A stretch of DNA of 64,000 nt from Prochlorococcus marinus CUG1438 (GTDB lineage: Bacteria; Cyanobacteriota; Cyanobacteriia; PCC-6307; Cyanobiaceae). The stretch covers positions 248,001 to 312,000 of the forward strand of contig JAEPLS010000001.1 of NCBI GenBank assembly GCA_017644325.1. Reading direction: 5' to 3'. The notes beneath the pieces were generated by a model. The model saw nothing but the letters and a program-made list of their open reading frames with translations. It had not been told where the DNA came from and ran no database searches. Position numbers and translations under genes: made by a program. Positions 19,670 through 28,079 of this stretch are shown piece after piece (position 1 is the stretch's first letter; each line of letters opens with the position of its first letter).

Positions 19670-20578
19670 TTGAAAAAGTCAATTTCTCAACTAGATCAAG
19701 CATATGAGATATGCCGTAAAGAAACCCAACAATGGGCTAAAACCTTTTACTTGGGAACTCTTCTATTACCACCTGAAAAGCGAAAAGCTATCTGGGCTAT
19801 TTATGTATGGTGCAGAAGAACAGATGAAATCATGGATAGCGAAGAAGCTTCAACTAAATCTCAAAATGAACTTTCAGAGAACTTAGATGCATGGGAAGAA
19901 AATACAAAGAATGTATTCAAGGGGGAAATTAGATCTGAGTTAGATTCAGTTTTGTTAGATACTATCGAGAAATATCCTCAAAGTATCCAACCATATTTAG
20001 ATATGATAGATGGTCAGAGAATGGATCTTAATAAATTTAGATATAAAGATTTTGATGAATTAAAACTCTATTGTTATAGAGTCGCAGGTACCGTTGGTTT
20101 AATGACTCAGAATGTTATGGGAATTGATAGCGCTTATACATCAGCACCATGGAGTGCTAAGCCTGACCCCTCTGAAGCAGCTATAGCCCTAGGAATTGCA
20201 AATCAATTGACAAATATATTGAGAGATGTAGGAGAGGATAGGCACAGAGGGAGAATTTATCTCCCACAATCGGATATTGAAGAATTTAATTATTCTGAAG
20301 AAGAACTTTTAAACGGAGAAATCAACAATCAGTGGAAAGCGCTTATGAACTTTCAATTAACAAGGGCGCGTGAATGGTTCCAAAAGTCTGAAGATGGAAT
20401 TAAATGGTTATCTTCTGATGCAAGGTGGCCTGTTTGGACATCTTTACGTCTCTATAGAGGAATCTTAGATTCTATTGAAAGACTAGATTATGATGTTTTT
20501 AATAACAGAGCTTTTGTAAAGAATTCAGTGAAGGCTTTCGAGATTCCAATATCTTTTTTAATTTCTCGAATTAAGTAG
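19670..20578 (+). CDS. crtB: Phytoene synthase
   Basis: Head-to-head condensation of two geranylgeranyl diphosphates to phytoene, the committed step of carotenoid synthesis. The first Asp-rich motif is D52-EIM-D56 and the second is NILRDVGEDRHRGRIYLP near residues 183-200; YCYRVAGTVG and the Trp-rich region between are also present. The start is TTG 19670, giving MKKSISQLDQAYEICRKET, and no ATG is near. 302 residues is standard. It is co-directional with pds. Confidence 0.95.
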   Translation: MKKSISQLDQAYEICRKETQQWAKTFYLGTLLLPPEKRKAIWAIYVWCRRTDEIMDSEEASTKSQNELSENLDAWEENTKNVFKGEIRSELDSVLLDTIEKYPQSIQPYLDMIDGQRMDLNKFRYKDFDELKLYCYRVAGTVGLMTQNVMGIDSAYTSAPWSAKPDPSEAAIALGIANQLTNILRDVGEDRHRGRIYLPQSDIEEFNYSEEELLNGEINNQWKALMNFQLTRAREWFQKSEDGIKWLSSDARWPVWTSLRLYRGILDSIERLDYDVFNNRAFVKNSVKAFEIPISFLISRIK

Positions 20579-20998
20579 TTAAGCAGGTGTCTTCTGATTA
20601 GCCAATAAATCTTTTAATTTAGATAGTTCTCCCGCCCATCTTGGATCAGGTGCCTCAAGATTTGGAGCATCACTATGCACAATTTTCTTGAAATCTTTCC
20701 TCTTCTTATTCCTCTTTAAATTTCCGCTATTTCTTTTATTTGAAGCGGAATCTTTCTTTTCTGATAACTCTACTCTTAATTTAGAACCATTAAATTCAAA
20801 ACCATTTAATTTTTGAATTAATAAATTTGCATTCTCTTCATTGTTTGTTGTGGCGAAACCAAAACCTCTAGATTCCTTAGTTTCTTTATCTAAAACTGCT
20901 TTAAATCTAATGGAATCAGAAACTGATTTTAAAATCTCATCAAATTCTTTTGGATTAAATCCTTGTGGTAAGTTGCCAATGTAAATACGAATGCCCAT
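20579..20998 (-). CDS. RNA-binding protein with one RRM domain
   Basis: A 139-residue glycine-poor RRM protein of the cyanobacterial Rbp type. RNP2 (IYIGNL) is at residues 5-10 and RNP1 (RGFGFATT) at 44-51. After the RRM (about residue 82) the tail is Lys/Arg/Asn-rich and then ends in a short segment WAGELSKLKDLLANQ. Such proteins bind mRNA and, in cyanobacteria, have been linked to cold response and to thylakoid localisation of photosystem mRNAs. The stop codon abuts that of crtB. Confidence 0.88.
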   Translation of the reverse strand: MGIRIYIGNLPQGFNPKEFDEILKSVSDSIRFKAVLDKETKESRGFGFATTNNEENANLLIQKLNGFEFNGSKLRVELSEKKDSASNKRNSGNLKRNKKRKDFKKIVHSDAPNLEAPDPRWAGELSKLKDLLANQKTPA

Positions 20999-21056
20999 AA
21001 ATTTTTAAAAATGATTTTGAAGTCTGAACTTTTAAACAAAACTAAGCTATGTGTAT

Positions 21057-22274
21057 TTAATCACATTTTGGCGCATTTTGTTCAATCCATTGCGTTGCTT
21101 TATAAATAGCTTCATCAAAATTATTCAATCTTTTATATGCAAGTTCCTTTGAAAGATACTGTAAAAGATCTCCTAAGATAGGCCCATCCTCTATTTTCAA
21201 ATTTTTTTTGATTACATCGCCATTAAGTAAATTTGAGGGGTGGAATAATTTATCTTCCTTATCTCGCCATCTACTTAGCCAATCAAATCGCAAATTTTGA
21301 GGTAAATAAAAAATAAAAGAAGGAAGAAACATCTCTAACTCTTGATGTAATTTAAATCTATCTAATTCATCTAACTGAGCGGTATTTTTGTTCTTCAAAA
21401 AAAAGTGCCATTTTCGCATTAACTTAGTTTTTGCAATTTCAGCTTTACTAAATCCAAGTTTCTCTAAAGATGCAACATCTAAAATTTGAGCAATAAAAAA
21501 TAATGGTAAAAACTTTTCTTTTTCTTCCTGATTAAGTTCTGCATAATTTATCTTCTCTAAATCCAAAAAAAAAGAATCTTCAGATAAATTCTCAGTACCA
21601 AATATATCAATTTTTTTTATCAAAATAAGCGCATCAAGAGCATTTGCGCCATGTACAATTTTCTGTATTTCATAATTAATCCTCTCTTTAGCAACAAAAT
21701 ATAATTTCCCTTTATTTTTTTTAATAAAAGTAATTAAATTAACATCAATCTTAAAATTCAATTCTGAAACAAAGCGAAAACACCTTAATATTCGTAAAGG
21801 ATCATTTAGTAAATTTTTTTCAGAATGAGTTCTAATTATTGATAGCTCTAGATCTTTAAGACCGTTTAATGGATCAAACAAACACTTCTTATCAAATAAA
21901 AAAGCAATTGAATTAATTGATAAGTCCCTAGAACACAAATCTCCTTCGATTGTTGATGAAACCTGATTAGCAATATCAATATAAATATTATTAAGTATTA
22001 TTCGAACTACTTCTCGTTTTTTATCTAAAATTATAAATTTTGATCCAATTTTATTTGCAATCTTTTTACCAATTTCAATTGCATTTGAAGGTACAACGAT
22101 ATCAAAATCTACCTTTTCTGTTTCTCTTCCCAAAATAATATCCCTTATGTAACCACCAACCAAATATGATCCTTTAGGAAAGAAACCTAAAATATAATTC
22201 AAATTATGAAATTTTATACTTGTTTCTAATTTATCAACTATTAGTGTATGATTTGTGAGAATGCTTTTTTTCAT
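21057..22274 (-). CDS. cca: tRNA nucleotidyltransferase / poly(A) polymerase family protein
   Basis: Class-II nucleotidyltransferase that adds or repairs the CCA end of tRNA, or a poly(A) polymerase of the same fold. The head domain shows GSYLVGGYIRDIILGRE (about residues 35-51), the catalytic Asp pair in DFDIVV, the RDLSINSIAF block, and DPLRILRCFRF followed by KERINYEIQKI. 405 residues is typical of cyanobacterial members. The tRNA in this window lacks an encoded CCA, so such an activity is needed. Its ATG is 12 bases from the divergent ycf34 start. Confidence 0.85.
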   Translation of the reverse strand: MKKSILTNHTLIVDKLETSIKFHNLNYILGFFPKGSYLVGGYIRDIILGRETEKVDFDIVVPSNAIEIGKKIANKIGSKFIILDKKREVVRIILNNIYIDIANQVSSTIEGDLCSRDLSINSIAFLFDKKCLFDPLNGLKDLELSIIRTHSEKNLLNDPLRILRCFRFVSELNFKIDVNLITFIKKNKGKLYFVAKERINYEIQKIVHGANALDALILIKKIDIFGTENLSEDSFFLDLEKINYAELNQEEKEKFLPLFFIAQILDVASLEKLGFSKAEIAKTKLMRKWHFFLKNKNTAQLDELDRFKLHQELEMFLPSFIFYLPQNLRFDWLSRWRDKEDKLFHPSNLLNGDVIKKNLKIEDGPILGDLLQYLSKELAYKRLNNFDEAIYKATQWIEQNAPKCD

Positions 22275-22286
22275 TTTTTTTTAATT

Positions 22287-22538
22287 ATGTGCATTTGCAT
22301 CAACTGTAAATGGGTTGATAGATGTATCACATATCATGATGTTGAGAATAATCATGGTGTTGATCATATTTGTGATCTACCTGATTTTAAAGCAAAAAAA
22401 CCATACATTCATGTCAATATAGTTAAAGATAAAAATGGTGATTATAAAACTGATTGGGATGTTCAATCTTGTGAAAGTTTTGAAAATGAATTTGGTAAAT
22501 GGGCTAAATGTAATCCAGGGATGGAATTACCTGTTTAA
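22287..22538 (+). CDS. ycf34: Ycf34 family Fe-S protein
   Basis: An 83-residue Ycf34 protein. It starts MCICINCKWVDRC with cysteines at 2, 4, 7 and 13 and has further cysteines downstream. Synechocystis Ycf34 binds an Fe-S cluster and affects phycobilin/chlorophyll and electron-transport functions; its exact role is unsettled. An in-frame ATG at 22248 would add 13 residues and overlap the divergent cca gene, so the ATG at 22287, at the conserved MCIC, is chosen. The tsaB-like gene begins nine bases after its stop. Confidence 0.88.
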   Translation: MCICINCKWVDRCITYHDVENNHGVDHICDLPDFKAKKPYIHVNIVKDKNGDYKTDWDVQSCESFENEFGKWAKCNPGMELPV

Positions 22539-22547
22539 AGGTAATAG

Positions 22548-23201
22548 ATGACAAATAAACTCAAACAAAAGGAAAATTTCTCTTCATTAGTAATTCATAG
22601 CACAGACAATTCTTTTGGCTTTGGATATAGAAAAGAAAATAACCTTGATTCTGATGAATTATTTATCAAAAAATTTGATAATGACCTTTGCAATAACTTA
22701 ATTGATGATCTTAACAAATTTATTTCAAAAGAAAATTTACAAAAAATAAGTAAGGTATCTGTCAGCATAGGGCCAGCAAATTTTAATGCTTCACGACTTA
22801 TTGTAGTTTTAGCAAGAACAATCTCACAACAAATAAATTGTCCAATAGACAGTTTCAGTTCATTTGAAATAATGGCAAAAAGAATTGCATCAAGAAATAA
22901 TATCTTTTCAAACAAACAATCATTCTGGATTTACAAAAAATTAAAACGAAAGGGTTTCATAGCAGGTAAATATGAAATTTGTCATAACGAAAAAAATCCC
23001 TCAAATCCAGTCATTCGAGAAAAAATTATACCAAAAGTTGTTAAAGAACTTGAGGGTAAAGAACTTTATTTTGAGGCTATTTACGACGATAAAGAAGATT
23101 TAAAAGAACTATTAGATTTATCAAATAAAAATTTGTTTAATTCAAATGAGGATTCCTGGCAAAAAGTTTTGCCTCTCTACCCTATTTCTCCAATTAACTA
23201 A
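22548..23201 (+). CDS. TsaB-like protein (tRNA threonylcarbamoyladenosine biosynthesis)
   Basis: A 217-residue protein with the order of a TsaB: an N-terminal strand (SLVIHSTDNSFGFGY) where active ASKHA proteins have ILAIDTS, then the mid segment VSVSIGPANFNASRLIVVLARTIS in place of the usual GPGSFTGLRIG block, then a degenerate C-terminal half. TsaB is the non-catalytic partner of TsaD in making t6A37 of ANN-decoding tRNAs. Conservation is low but position and pattern fit; divergence of TsaB is known in reduced genomes. It follows ycf34 closely. Confidence 0.72.
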   Translation: MTNKLKQKENFSSLVIHSTDNSFGFGYRKENNLDSDELFIKKFDNDLCNNLIDDLNKFISKENLQKISKVSVSIGPANFNASRLIVVLARTISQQINCPIDSFSSFEIMAKRIASRNNIFSNKQSFWIYKKLKRKGFIAGKYEICHNEKNPSNPVIREKIIPKVVKELEGKELYFEAIYDDKEDLKELLDLSNKNLFNSNEDSWQKVLPLYPISPIN

Positions 23202-23205
23202 ATAT

Positions 23206-23826
23206 TCATCCAATCAAATTATTAATTTCATCTTGAAGATTGATGGTTACGGAATTCAGATCGTTTCTTAACAAGCTCTCTGGCGGTTGGACAGGTTTTC
23301 CGACCTTAATAACTATTTTTGAAAAGAAAGGAATGCAGAATTTAAATCTTACTAATTTATGAGAATTAATTAGAGCAACAGGCAATAATAATTTTTGATT
23401 CTTAAAAGCTAATAATGCAGCACCTTGCTTTGGCTTATTAACTCGTCCATTTTTCTGACGAGTGCCATCAATAAAAATTCCAATACTTTTGTTATTAGAT
23501 AATTTTTCACATGCTATTTTGATGGTATTTTTATCAGCAATGCCTCTTTTTACTGGATAAGCTCCACATGCCCTAATAATAAATCCAAGAACAGGGATTT
23601 TAAAAAGCTCAGCCTTTGCCATAAAAGATATATTATGGTCAAGAGCATGTCCCAATAAAGGTGGATCTAATAAAGAACCATGATTAGATACCACTATGAA
23701 AGAACCTTTTTTCGGTATATTTTCTCTGCCAATCAAATGTCCCTTAAATACAAATTTATAAATAGGGAATACAAAAAGTTTGCTAACCAATTGATAGATT
23801 AATTTTTGAAAAATATCATTTTTCAT
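23206..23826 (-). CDS. plsC: 1-acyl-sn-glycerol-3-phosphate acyltransferase
   Basis: Second acyltransferase of phosphatidic acid synthesis, membrane-associated. The catalytic HX4D motif is H49-GSLL-D54 (VSNHGSLLDPP) and the second acyltransferase block appears as IFIDGTRQKNG, with Asp where many members have Glu. 206 residues with a hydrophobic N-terminal part. It is the last gene of the plsX-fabH-fabD-plsC run, five bases after fabD. Confidence 0.92.
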   Translation of the reverse strand: MKNDIFQKLIYQLVSKLFVFPIYKFVFKGHLIGRENIPKKGSFIVVSNHGSLLDPPLLGHALDHNISFMAKAELFKIPVLGFIIRACGAYPVKRGIADKNTIKIACEKLSNNKSIGIFIDGTRQKNGRVNKPKQGAALLAFKNQKLLLPVALINSHKLVRFKFCIPFFSKIVIKVGKPVQPPESLLRNDLNSVTINLQDEINNLIG

Positions 23827-23831
23827 TCAAA

Positions 23832-24728
23832 TTAATAAGTTATTTGATCAGAAGTTGAAACTTGAGAAATTTTTACATCATGCAGATGTCTTTTCCCTAA
23901 ACCGCTAAGTACATTTGAGGGGCCAATTTCAACAATATGCAAATTATTATCTTTTGCCATTAAATCCATAGTTTCTCGCCACCTCACCCCATTACACATT
24001 TGATTTTCTAATCTAATTTTAAGTTGATTTGGATCACTACAAAGCGAAGGTTCATAATTACTTATGACTGGGAAAGAGGGATTTTTAAATTTAATCTGTT
24101 TTAAATACTCAGAAAACTTTGTTGAAGGCTCCCGCATAAATGGGGAGTGAAATGCTCCTGAGACATTTAATTTCAGGTATCTTTTACAAGTAATTTCTCT
24201 CGATAAATTATCTAATGCTTCATTAGTTCCTGATAAAACAACTTGAGAAGAGCTATTGTCATTTGCAATTACAATATCATCAATTTTTTTTACTAGTAGA
24301 TCAAGTTGGTCTCTATCAAACCCAATTACTGCTGCCATCGATCCTTTCCCGGCATTTGCCATTAATTGAGATCTTACTTTTATTAGTGATACACAATCTT
24401 CGAATGAAAAAACATCTGCACAATATAGTGCAGTAATTTCTCCCAGGCTATGTCCAGCTACATAAGATGGTTTAAAACCATTATCCTTAAGGGCATCTAA
24501 TAAAATCGATTCGACTACAAAAAGACAAATTTGTGTATTTCTTGTATTATTCAGATCCCCCAGAGGATTTTTAGGTTCAGGATTTAACTCGCAAATTTCA
24601 AATAAATTCCTCTCGAATATCTCAGAAGCATAATCAAACCTCTCTTTTGTATTAGGCAACGTTTCAATCTGTTTTGCCATTCCAATTTTTTGCGAACCCT
24701 GTCCAGGAAATACCCATGCAACTGTCAT
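23832..24728 (-). CDS. fabD: Malonyl CoA-acyl carrier protein transacylase
   Basis: Transfers malonyl from CoA to ACP to supply the fatty-acid elongation cycle. The oxyanion-hole block FPGQGSQ is at residues 7-13, the nucleophile Ser94 lies in AGHSLGE, and the catalytic His is in SGAFHSPFM near residue 205. 298 residues is standard. It sits 18 bases after fabH on the same strand. Confidence 0.95.
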   Translation of the reverse strand: MTVAWVFPGQGSQKIGMAKQIETLPNTKERFDYASEIFERNLFEICELNPEPKNPLGDLNNTRNTQICLFVVESILLDALKDNGFKPSYVAGHSLGEITALYCADVFSFEDCVSLIKVRSQLMANAGKGSMAAVIGFDRDQLDLLVKKIDDIVIANDNSSSQVVLSGTNEALDNLSREITCKRYLKLNVSGAFHSPFMREPSTKFSEYLKQIKFKNPSFPVISNYEPSLCSDPNQLKIRLENQMCNGVRWRETMDLMAKDNNLHIVEIGPSNVLSGLGKRHLHDVKISQVSTSDQITY

Positions 24729-24746
24729 AATGTACCTATTTTGTTT

Positions 24747-25754
24747 TTAACCCCATTTAATGAGGGCTGCACCCCAACTTAGCCCAGCACCAAAACCACT
24801 TGTAGCAATAATATCATTTTGCTTAATAATATTATTTCTAATAGCTTCATCAATCATTAGTGGTATTGTTGCCGCTGATGTATTACCATATTTTTCTAAA
24901 TTGCTAAGTATTTTTTCTCTAGGAATTTTTAATCTATCTCCTACAGAATCTAATATTCTTTGATTAGCTTGATGTAATACAAGCCAATCAACTTCACCAG
25001 AACTATAATTAGTTTTTCTAAACAAATTATCAAGAATTATAGGAACCTCTTTAACTGCAAATTTATAAACTTCCTGACCATTCATCTGAATTGGAGCAAA
25101 ACCTCCACTTAAAAAATCAATATTATCAACAATTGAATCATTATTATTTTTTGACGGAAGATTTAGGAAAGAACCCCTTTCACCGTCAGTTTTCATATCA
25201 AAACCAATTAGATTATCAAATTCATTTGAAGCTTCAATTGCTAATGCACCTGCACCATCTCCAAAGAGAATACAACTTCTTCTATCATCCCAATCAACAA
25301 AACTTGATAATTGATCTGCTCCTATAACAATAGCCCTTTTAAATCGGCCACCTTTCAAAAATTGTGAGGCTGTTATTAGAGCAAACAAAAAACCACTGCA
25401 TGCTGCAGTTAAATCGAAAGCTACGGCATTATGAGCGCCTAATTTAGCTTGAATTGATGGCGCTGAACCGAATAAATCATGTGGAGTAGATGTTGCCAAT
25501 AGAATCAAATCGATAGTTTCAATATCCCAATTAGTCATTTCAATCGCGGATAGCGCAGCCCTATAACCCATCTCAGTTACATTATCTTCTAAGCTAGAAA
25601 TTCTTCTCTCAGAAATGCCAGTTCTAGATTTTATCCATTCATCACTAGTATCTACTTTTTGACTAATTTTTTTATTAGTTAATATTTGATCAGGTACAAA
25701 ACTACCGCTTCCTTTAAATGAGACTCCAATCTGATTAAACTTTATACCTTCCAA
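24747..25754 (-). CDS. fabH: 3-oxoacyl-[acyl-carrier-protein] synthase III
   Basis: Initiates fatty-acid synthesis by condensing acetyl-CoA with malonyl-ACP. The catalytic triad of KAS III is visible: Cys119 in LTAACSGF, His in WLVLHQANQRI near residue 262, and Asn in YGNTSAATIP near 291. 335 residues is the usual length. It lies 52 bases after plsX and 18 bases before fabD, so the lipid genes probably form one transcript. Confidence 0.95.
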   Translation of the reverse strand: MEGIKFNQIGVSFKGSGSFVPDQILTNKKISQKVDTSDEWIKSRTGISERRISSLEDNVTEMGYRAALSAIEMTNWDIETIDLILLATSTPHDLFGSAPSIQAKLGAHNAVAFDLTAACSGFLFALITASQFLKGGRFKRAIVIGADQLSSFVDWDDRRSCILFGDGAGALAIEASNEFDNLIGFDMKTDGERGSFLNLPSKNNNDSIVDNIDFLSGGFAPIQMNGQEVYKFAVKEVPIILDNLFRKTNYSSGEVDWLVLHQANQRILDSVGDRLKIPREKILSNLEKYGNTSAATIPLMIDEAIRNNIIKQNDIIATSGFGAGLSWGAALIKWG

Positions 25755-25806
25755 AAGAATTTTTTGTTACTTATATAAGTCAAACATAAATTTGACTCAT
25801 TATGTT

Positions 25807-27225
25807 TTATGAATTTAAAACTTGAAGCTTTTGAAGTTGATTTAAATTTTCCATCACGTCATGATTAACTGCTGAGTGTGCCAGGCGAAGAGCGCTAACT
25901 ACTGATAAGGACTTACTGCTACCATGACCGATAACGCAAATACCATTTACGCCAAGTAATAAAGCACCACCATGTTCGGCATGATCCAACCTCTTCTTAA
26001 TTCTGAGTAGATTACTTTTTAAAAAAGCGGAGCCAACTTTTCCCCGCCGTCCTCTTGGTAGCTCAGATCTCAAAATATCCAACAAAACACCCCCCACAGA
26101 CTCAAGAAATTTTAATAATATATTGCCAGTAAATCCATCACAAACAACTACATCAAAATTACCTGATAATACATCTCTTCCTTCACAATTCCCTCCAAAC
26201 TGAAAACTTTGTTCATTAGATAGTAATTCAAATGTTTTTAAAGATAACTCATTACCTTTACATTCTTCCTCGCCGATATTTAAAAGACCAATTCTTGGGG
26301 TTTTTACTTGTAGTACATCTTTTGCATAAATATTACCAAGAAGAGCAAACTGATGAAGATAGGAGGGTTTGCAATCAGTATTTGCACCAACATCTAAAAC
26401 TAACACAGGTCTAGTTTGGTCTCTTGTTGGAAATAATGCGCCTATTGCGGGTCTATCAATACCTTTCAATCTACCAATCCTAAATATGGCAGAAGCCATC
26501 ATTGCGCCTGAATTACCAGCTGAGTATACAGCCTGAGCTTTATTATTTCTTACCAAATCCATCGCAACATTTATACTTGCATTTTTCTTTTTCCTGACTG
26601 CTGTAGCTTCTTCGTTCATCCCTATAGGATCGCCACTATCTATCAATTCAAAACGGTTATTATAAATTTCTTTTTCCAGTGCTTCTAATAAACCAAATTT
26701 TTCTGCTGTATTTTTAACTTTCTCAATGTTACCTACGAATTTAATATTTATTGGAAATCTACTTATGGCTTCTAGACAACCCTCAAGAATTGGACCAGGA
26801 GCATAATCTCCACCCATACCATCAACTGCGATCCAAATTCTTTTAGATTGAGTTTCTTCACCCTTATCTAAAATATTATCGCTATTTTGTAATCTTTTTA
26901 ATGGATCAAAAACTAATGGTTGTAATGTATTTTTTGCCAATGAACTAGCATTTGAAACTACACTACTAGCAGTACTCACTACAGATTCAGCACTTGAAAC
27001 CACATTACCTGCAACATTACCTGCAACGTTACTAGCAACATTACTTGCTGTACTAACAACTGATCCAGCACCAGAAACCACATTGCCTGCAACATTACTA
27101 GCAGTAGCAGCAGAACTAGCTGCCGTATCAACTATTGAAGTGACAGCCGAGTTTCTTTTATACCATATAACTAATCTTCTGATAGCTCTAGACTTATTAA
27201 GTTTATGTACAGAATCTTTTCCCAT
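25807..27225 (-). CDS. plsX: Phosphate acyltransferase PlsX with long repetitive N-terminal extension
   Basis: Makes acyl-phosphate from acyl-ACP for phosphatidate synthesis. The PlsX core starts near residue 129 (RIWIAVDGMGGDYAPGPILEG), with GNSGAMMASA and PVLVLDVGANTDCKP further on, and fills the usual ~340 residues. Before it come about 128 extra residues: a basic start (MGKDSVHKLNKSRAIRRLVIWYKR), then about residues 29-97 built of Ala/Val/Ser/Asn repeats, for example AGNVVSGAGSVVSTASN at 46-62 and a near copy at 72-88. The repeats look like an amphipathic helix. It is the first of the lipid genes and starts directly after the rpaB stop. Confidence 0.93.
   Translation of the reverse strand: MGKDSVHKLNKSRAIRRLVIWYKRNSAVTSIVDTAASSAATASNVAGNVVSGAGSVVSTASNVASNVAGNVAGNVVSSAESVVSTASSVVSNASSLAKNTLQPLVFDPLKRLQNSDNILDKGEETQSKRIWIAVDGMGGDYAPGPILEGCLEAISRFPINIKFVGNIEKVKNTAEKFGLLEALEKEIYNNRFELIDSGDPIGMNEEATAVRKKKNASINVAMDLVRNNKAQAVYSAGNSGAMMASAIFRIGRLKGIDRPAIGALFPTRDQTRPVLVLDVGANTDCKPSYLHQFALLGNIYAKDVLQVKTPRIGLLNIGEEECKGNELSLKTFELLSNEQSFQFGGNCEGRDVLSGNFDVVVCDGFTGNILLKFLESVGGVLLDILRSELPRGRRGKVGSAFLKSNLLRIKKRLDHAEHGGALLLGVNGICVIGHGSSKSLSVVSALRLAHSAVNHDVMENLNQLQKLQVLNS
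26935..27141 (-). repeat. In-frame repeats encoding the Ala/Val/Ser/Asn segment of PlsX
   Basis: The DNA encoding PlsX residues 29-97 is made of imperfect repeats. At protein level a 21-residue unit at residues 46-66 recurs at 72-92 (26-residue spacing), with shorter VAGN and SVVSTAS copies between and around. Tandem repeats of this kind can change in length by slippage, so strain variation is expected here. Confidence 0.7.
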
Positions 27226-27972
27226 TTATTTACCATCAAAAGGAGCAATATCTACAATACGTTGAAAAAGATATCCTGTGCCTCTTGCTGTCAATATCAA
27301 TTCAGGATTTGCTGGATCTGCCTCAAGTTTTGACCTTAGTCTTGATATGTGAACATCGACAACCCTTGTATCTACATGTCTCTCTGGGGTATATCCCCAA
27401 ACCTCTTTTAATATCTCTCCTCTACTAAATGGTTCTCCTGATCGGCTTACTAATAGCTCTAGAAGACTAAATTCCATACCGGTTAATCTAATTCTCTCAT
27501 CACTCTTAAAAACTTGTCTTCGATTTGTATCGATTTTTATATCAGTGACCAAAATTAATCCTGAATTAGGCATCCCAGGTATTTGTTCTTTGTCAATTCT
27601 TCTTAAAACGCACCTAATTCTAGCTTCTAATTCTTTTGGGCTAAATGGTTTAACTACATAATCATCTGCCCCTAATTCTAAGCCTGTTATCCTATCAGCA
27701 ACATCTCCTAATGCAGTTAACATCACAATTGGCACATCAGAATCTTTTCTTAATTCTTGACAAACTCCATAGCCATCTAACTTTGGCATCATTACATCAA
27801 GCACCACTAAATCAGGTTCATAATCTTTAAATAACTTTAGTGCCTCTTTACCATCACTTGCGGTTACAACTTTGTAGCCAATCATTGAGAGACGCGTCTC
27901 GAGAATTCTTCTAATACTTGCCTCGTCATCTGCGACTAGGATTGTTTCTTTATTTTGACTAGATAAAGCCAT
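27226..27972 (-). CDS. rpaB: OmpR-family response regulator RpaB
   Basis: Essential cyanobacterial response regulator acting on photosynthesis and high-light genes. The receiver has the acidic pocket DDE at 15-17, phospho-acceptor Asp59 in LVVLDVMMP and the conserved Lys in VKPFSPKELEARIR near 108. The winged-helix domain at the C-terminus ends GYTPERHVDTRVVDVHISRLRSKLE and RGTGYLF. The segment SIRRILETRLSMIGY is particular to RpaB/Ycf27. 248 residues is as expected. No histidine kinase is nearby, consistent with the distant NblS/Hik33 partner. Confidence 0.95.
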   Translation of the reverse strand: MALSSQNKETILVADDEASIRRILETRLSMIGYKVVTASDGKEALKLFKDYEPDLVVLDVMMPKLDGYGVCQELRKDSDVPIVMLTALGDVADRITGLELGADDYVVKPFSPKELEARIRCVLRRIDKEQIPGMPNSGLILVTDIKIDTNRRQVFKSDERIRLTGMEFSLLELLVSRSGEPFSRGEILKEVWGYTPERHVDTRVVDVHISRLRSKLEADPANPELILTARGTGYLFQRIVDIAPFDGK

Positions 27973-28079
27973 TTGTTTCTATTAGCTAATCAGTAAGAGA
28001 ATTTATTATTATCCTAATCTAACTTGTAGAGGGGCAATATCCCAAACATTCCAATTCCTTTACTTCATTCAGAAACTTA

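Noticed and set aside
22248-22286. Upstream ATG extending ycf34 by 13 residues
   Set aside because: It overlaps the divergent cca coding region and the conserved protein starts at MCIC.
25091-25327. 78-residue plus-strand frame inside fabH rich in His, Gln and Leu
   Set aside because: Antisense shadow of fabH; no start context or family motif.
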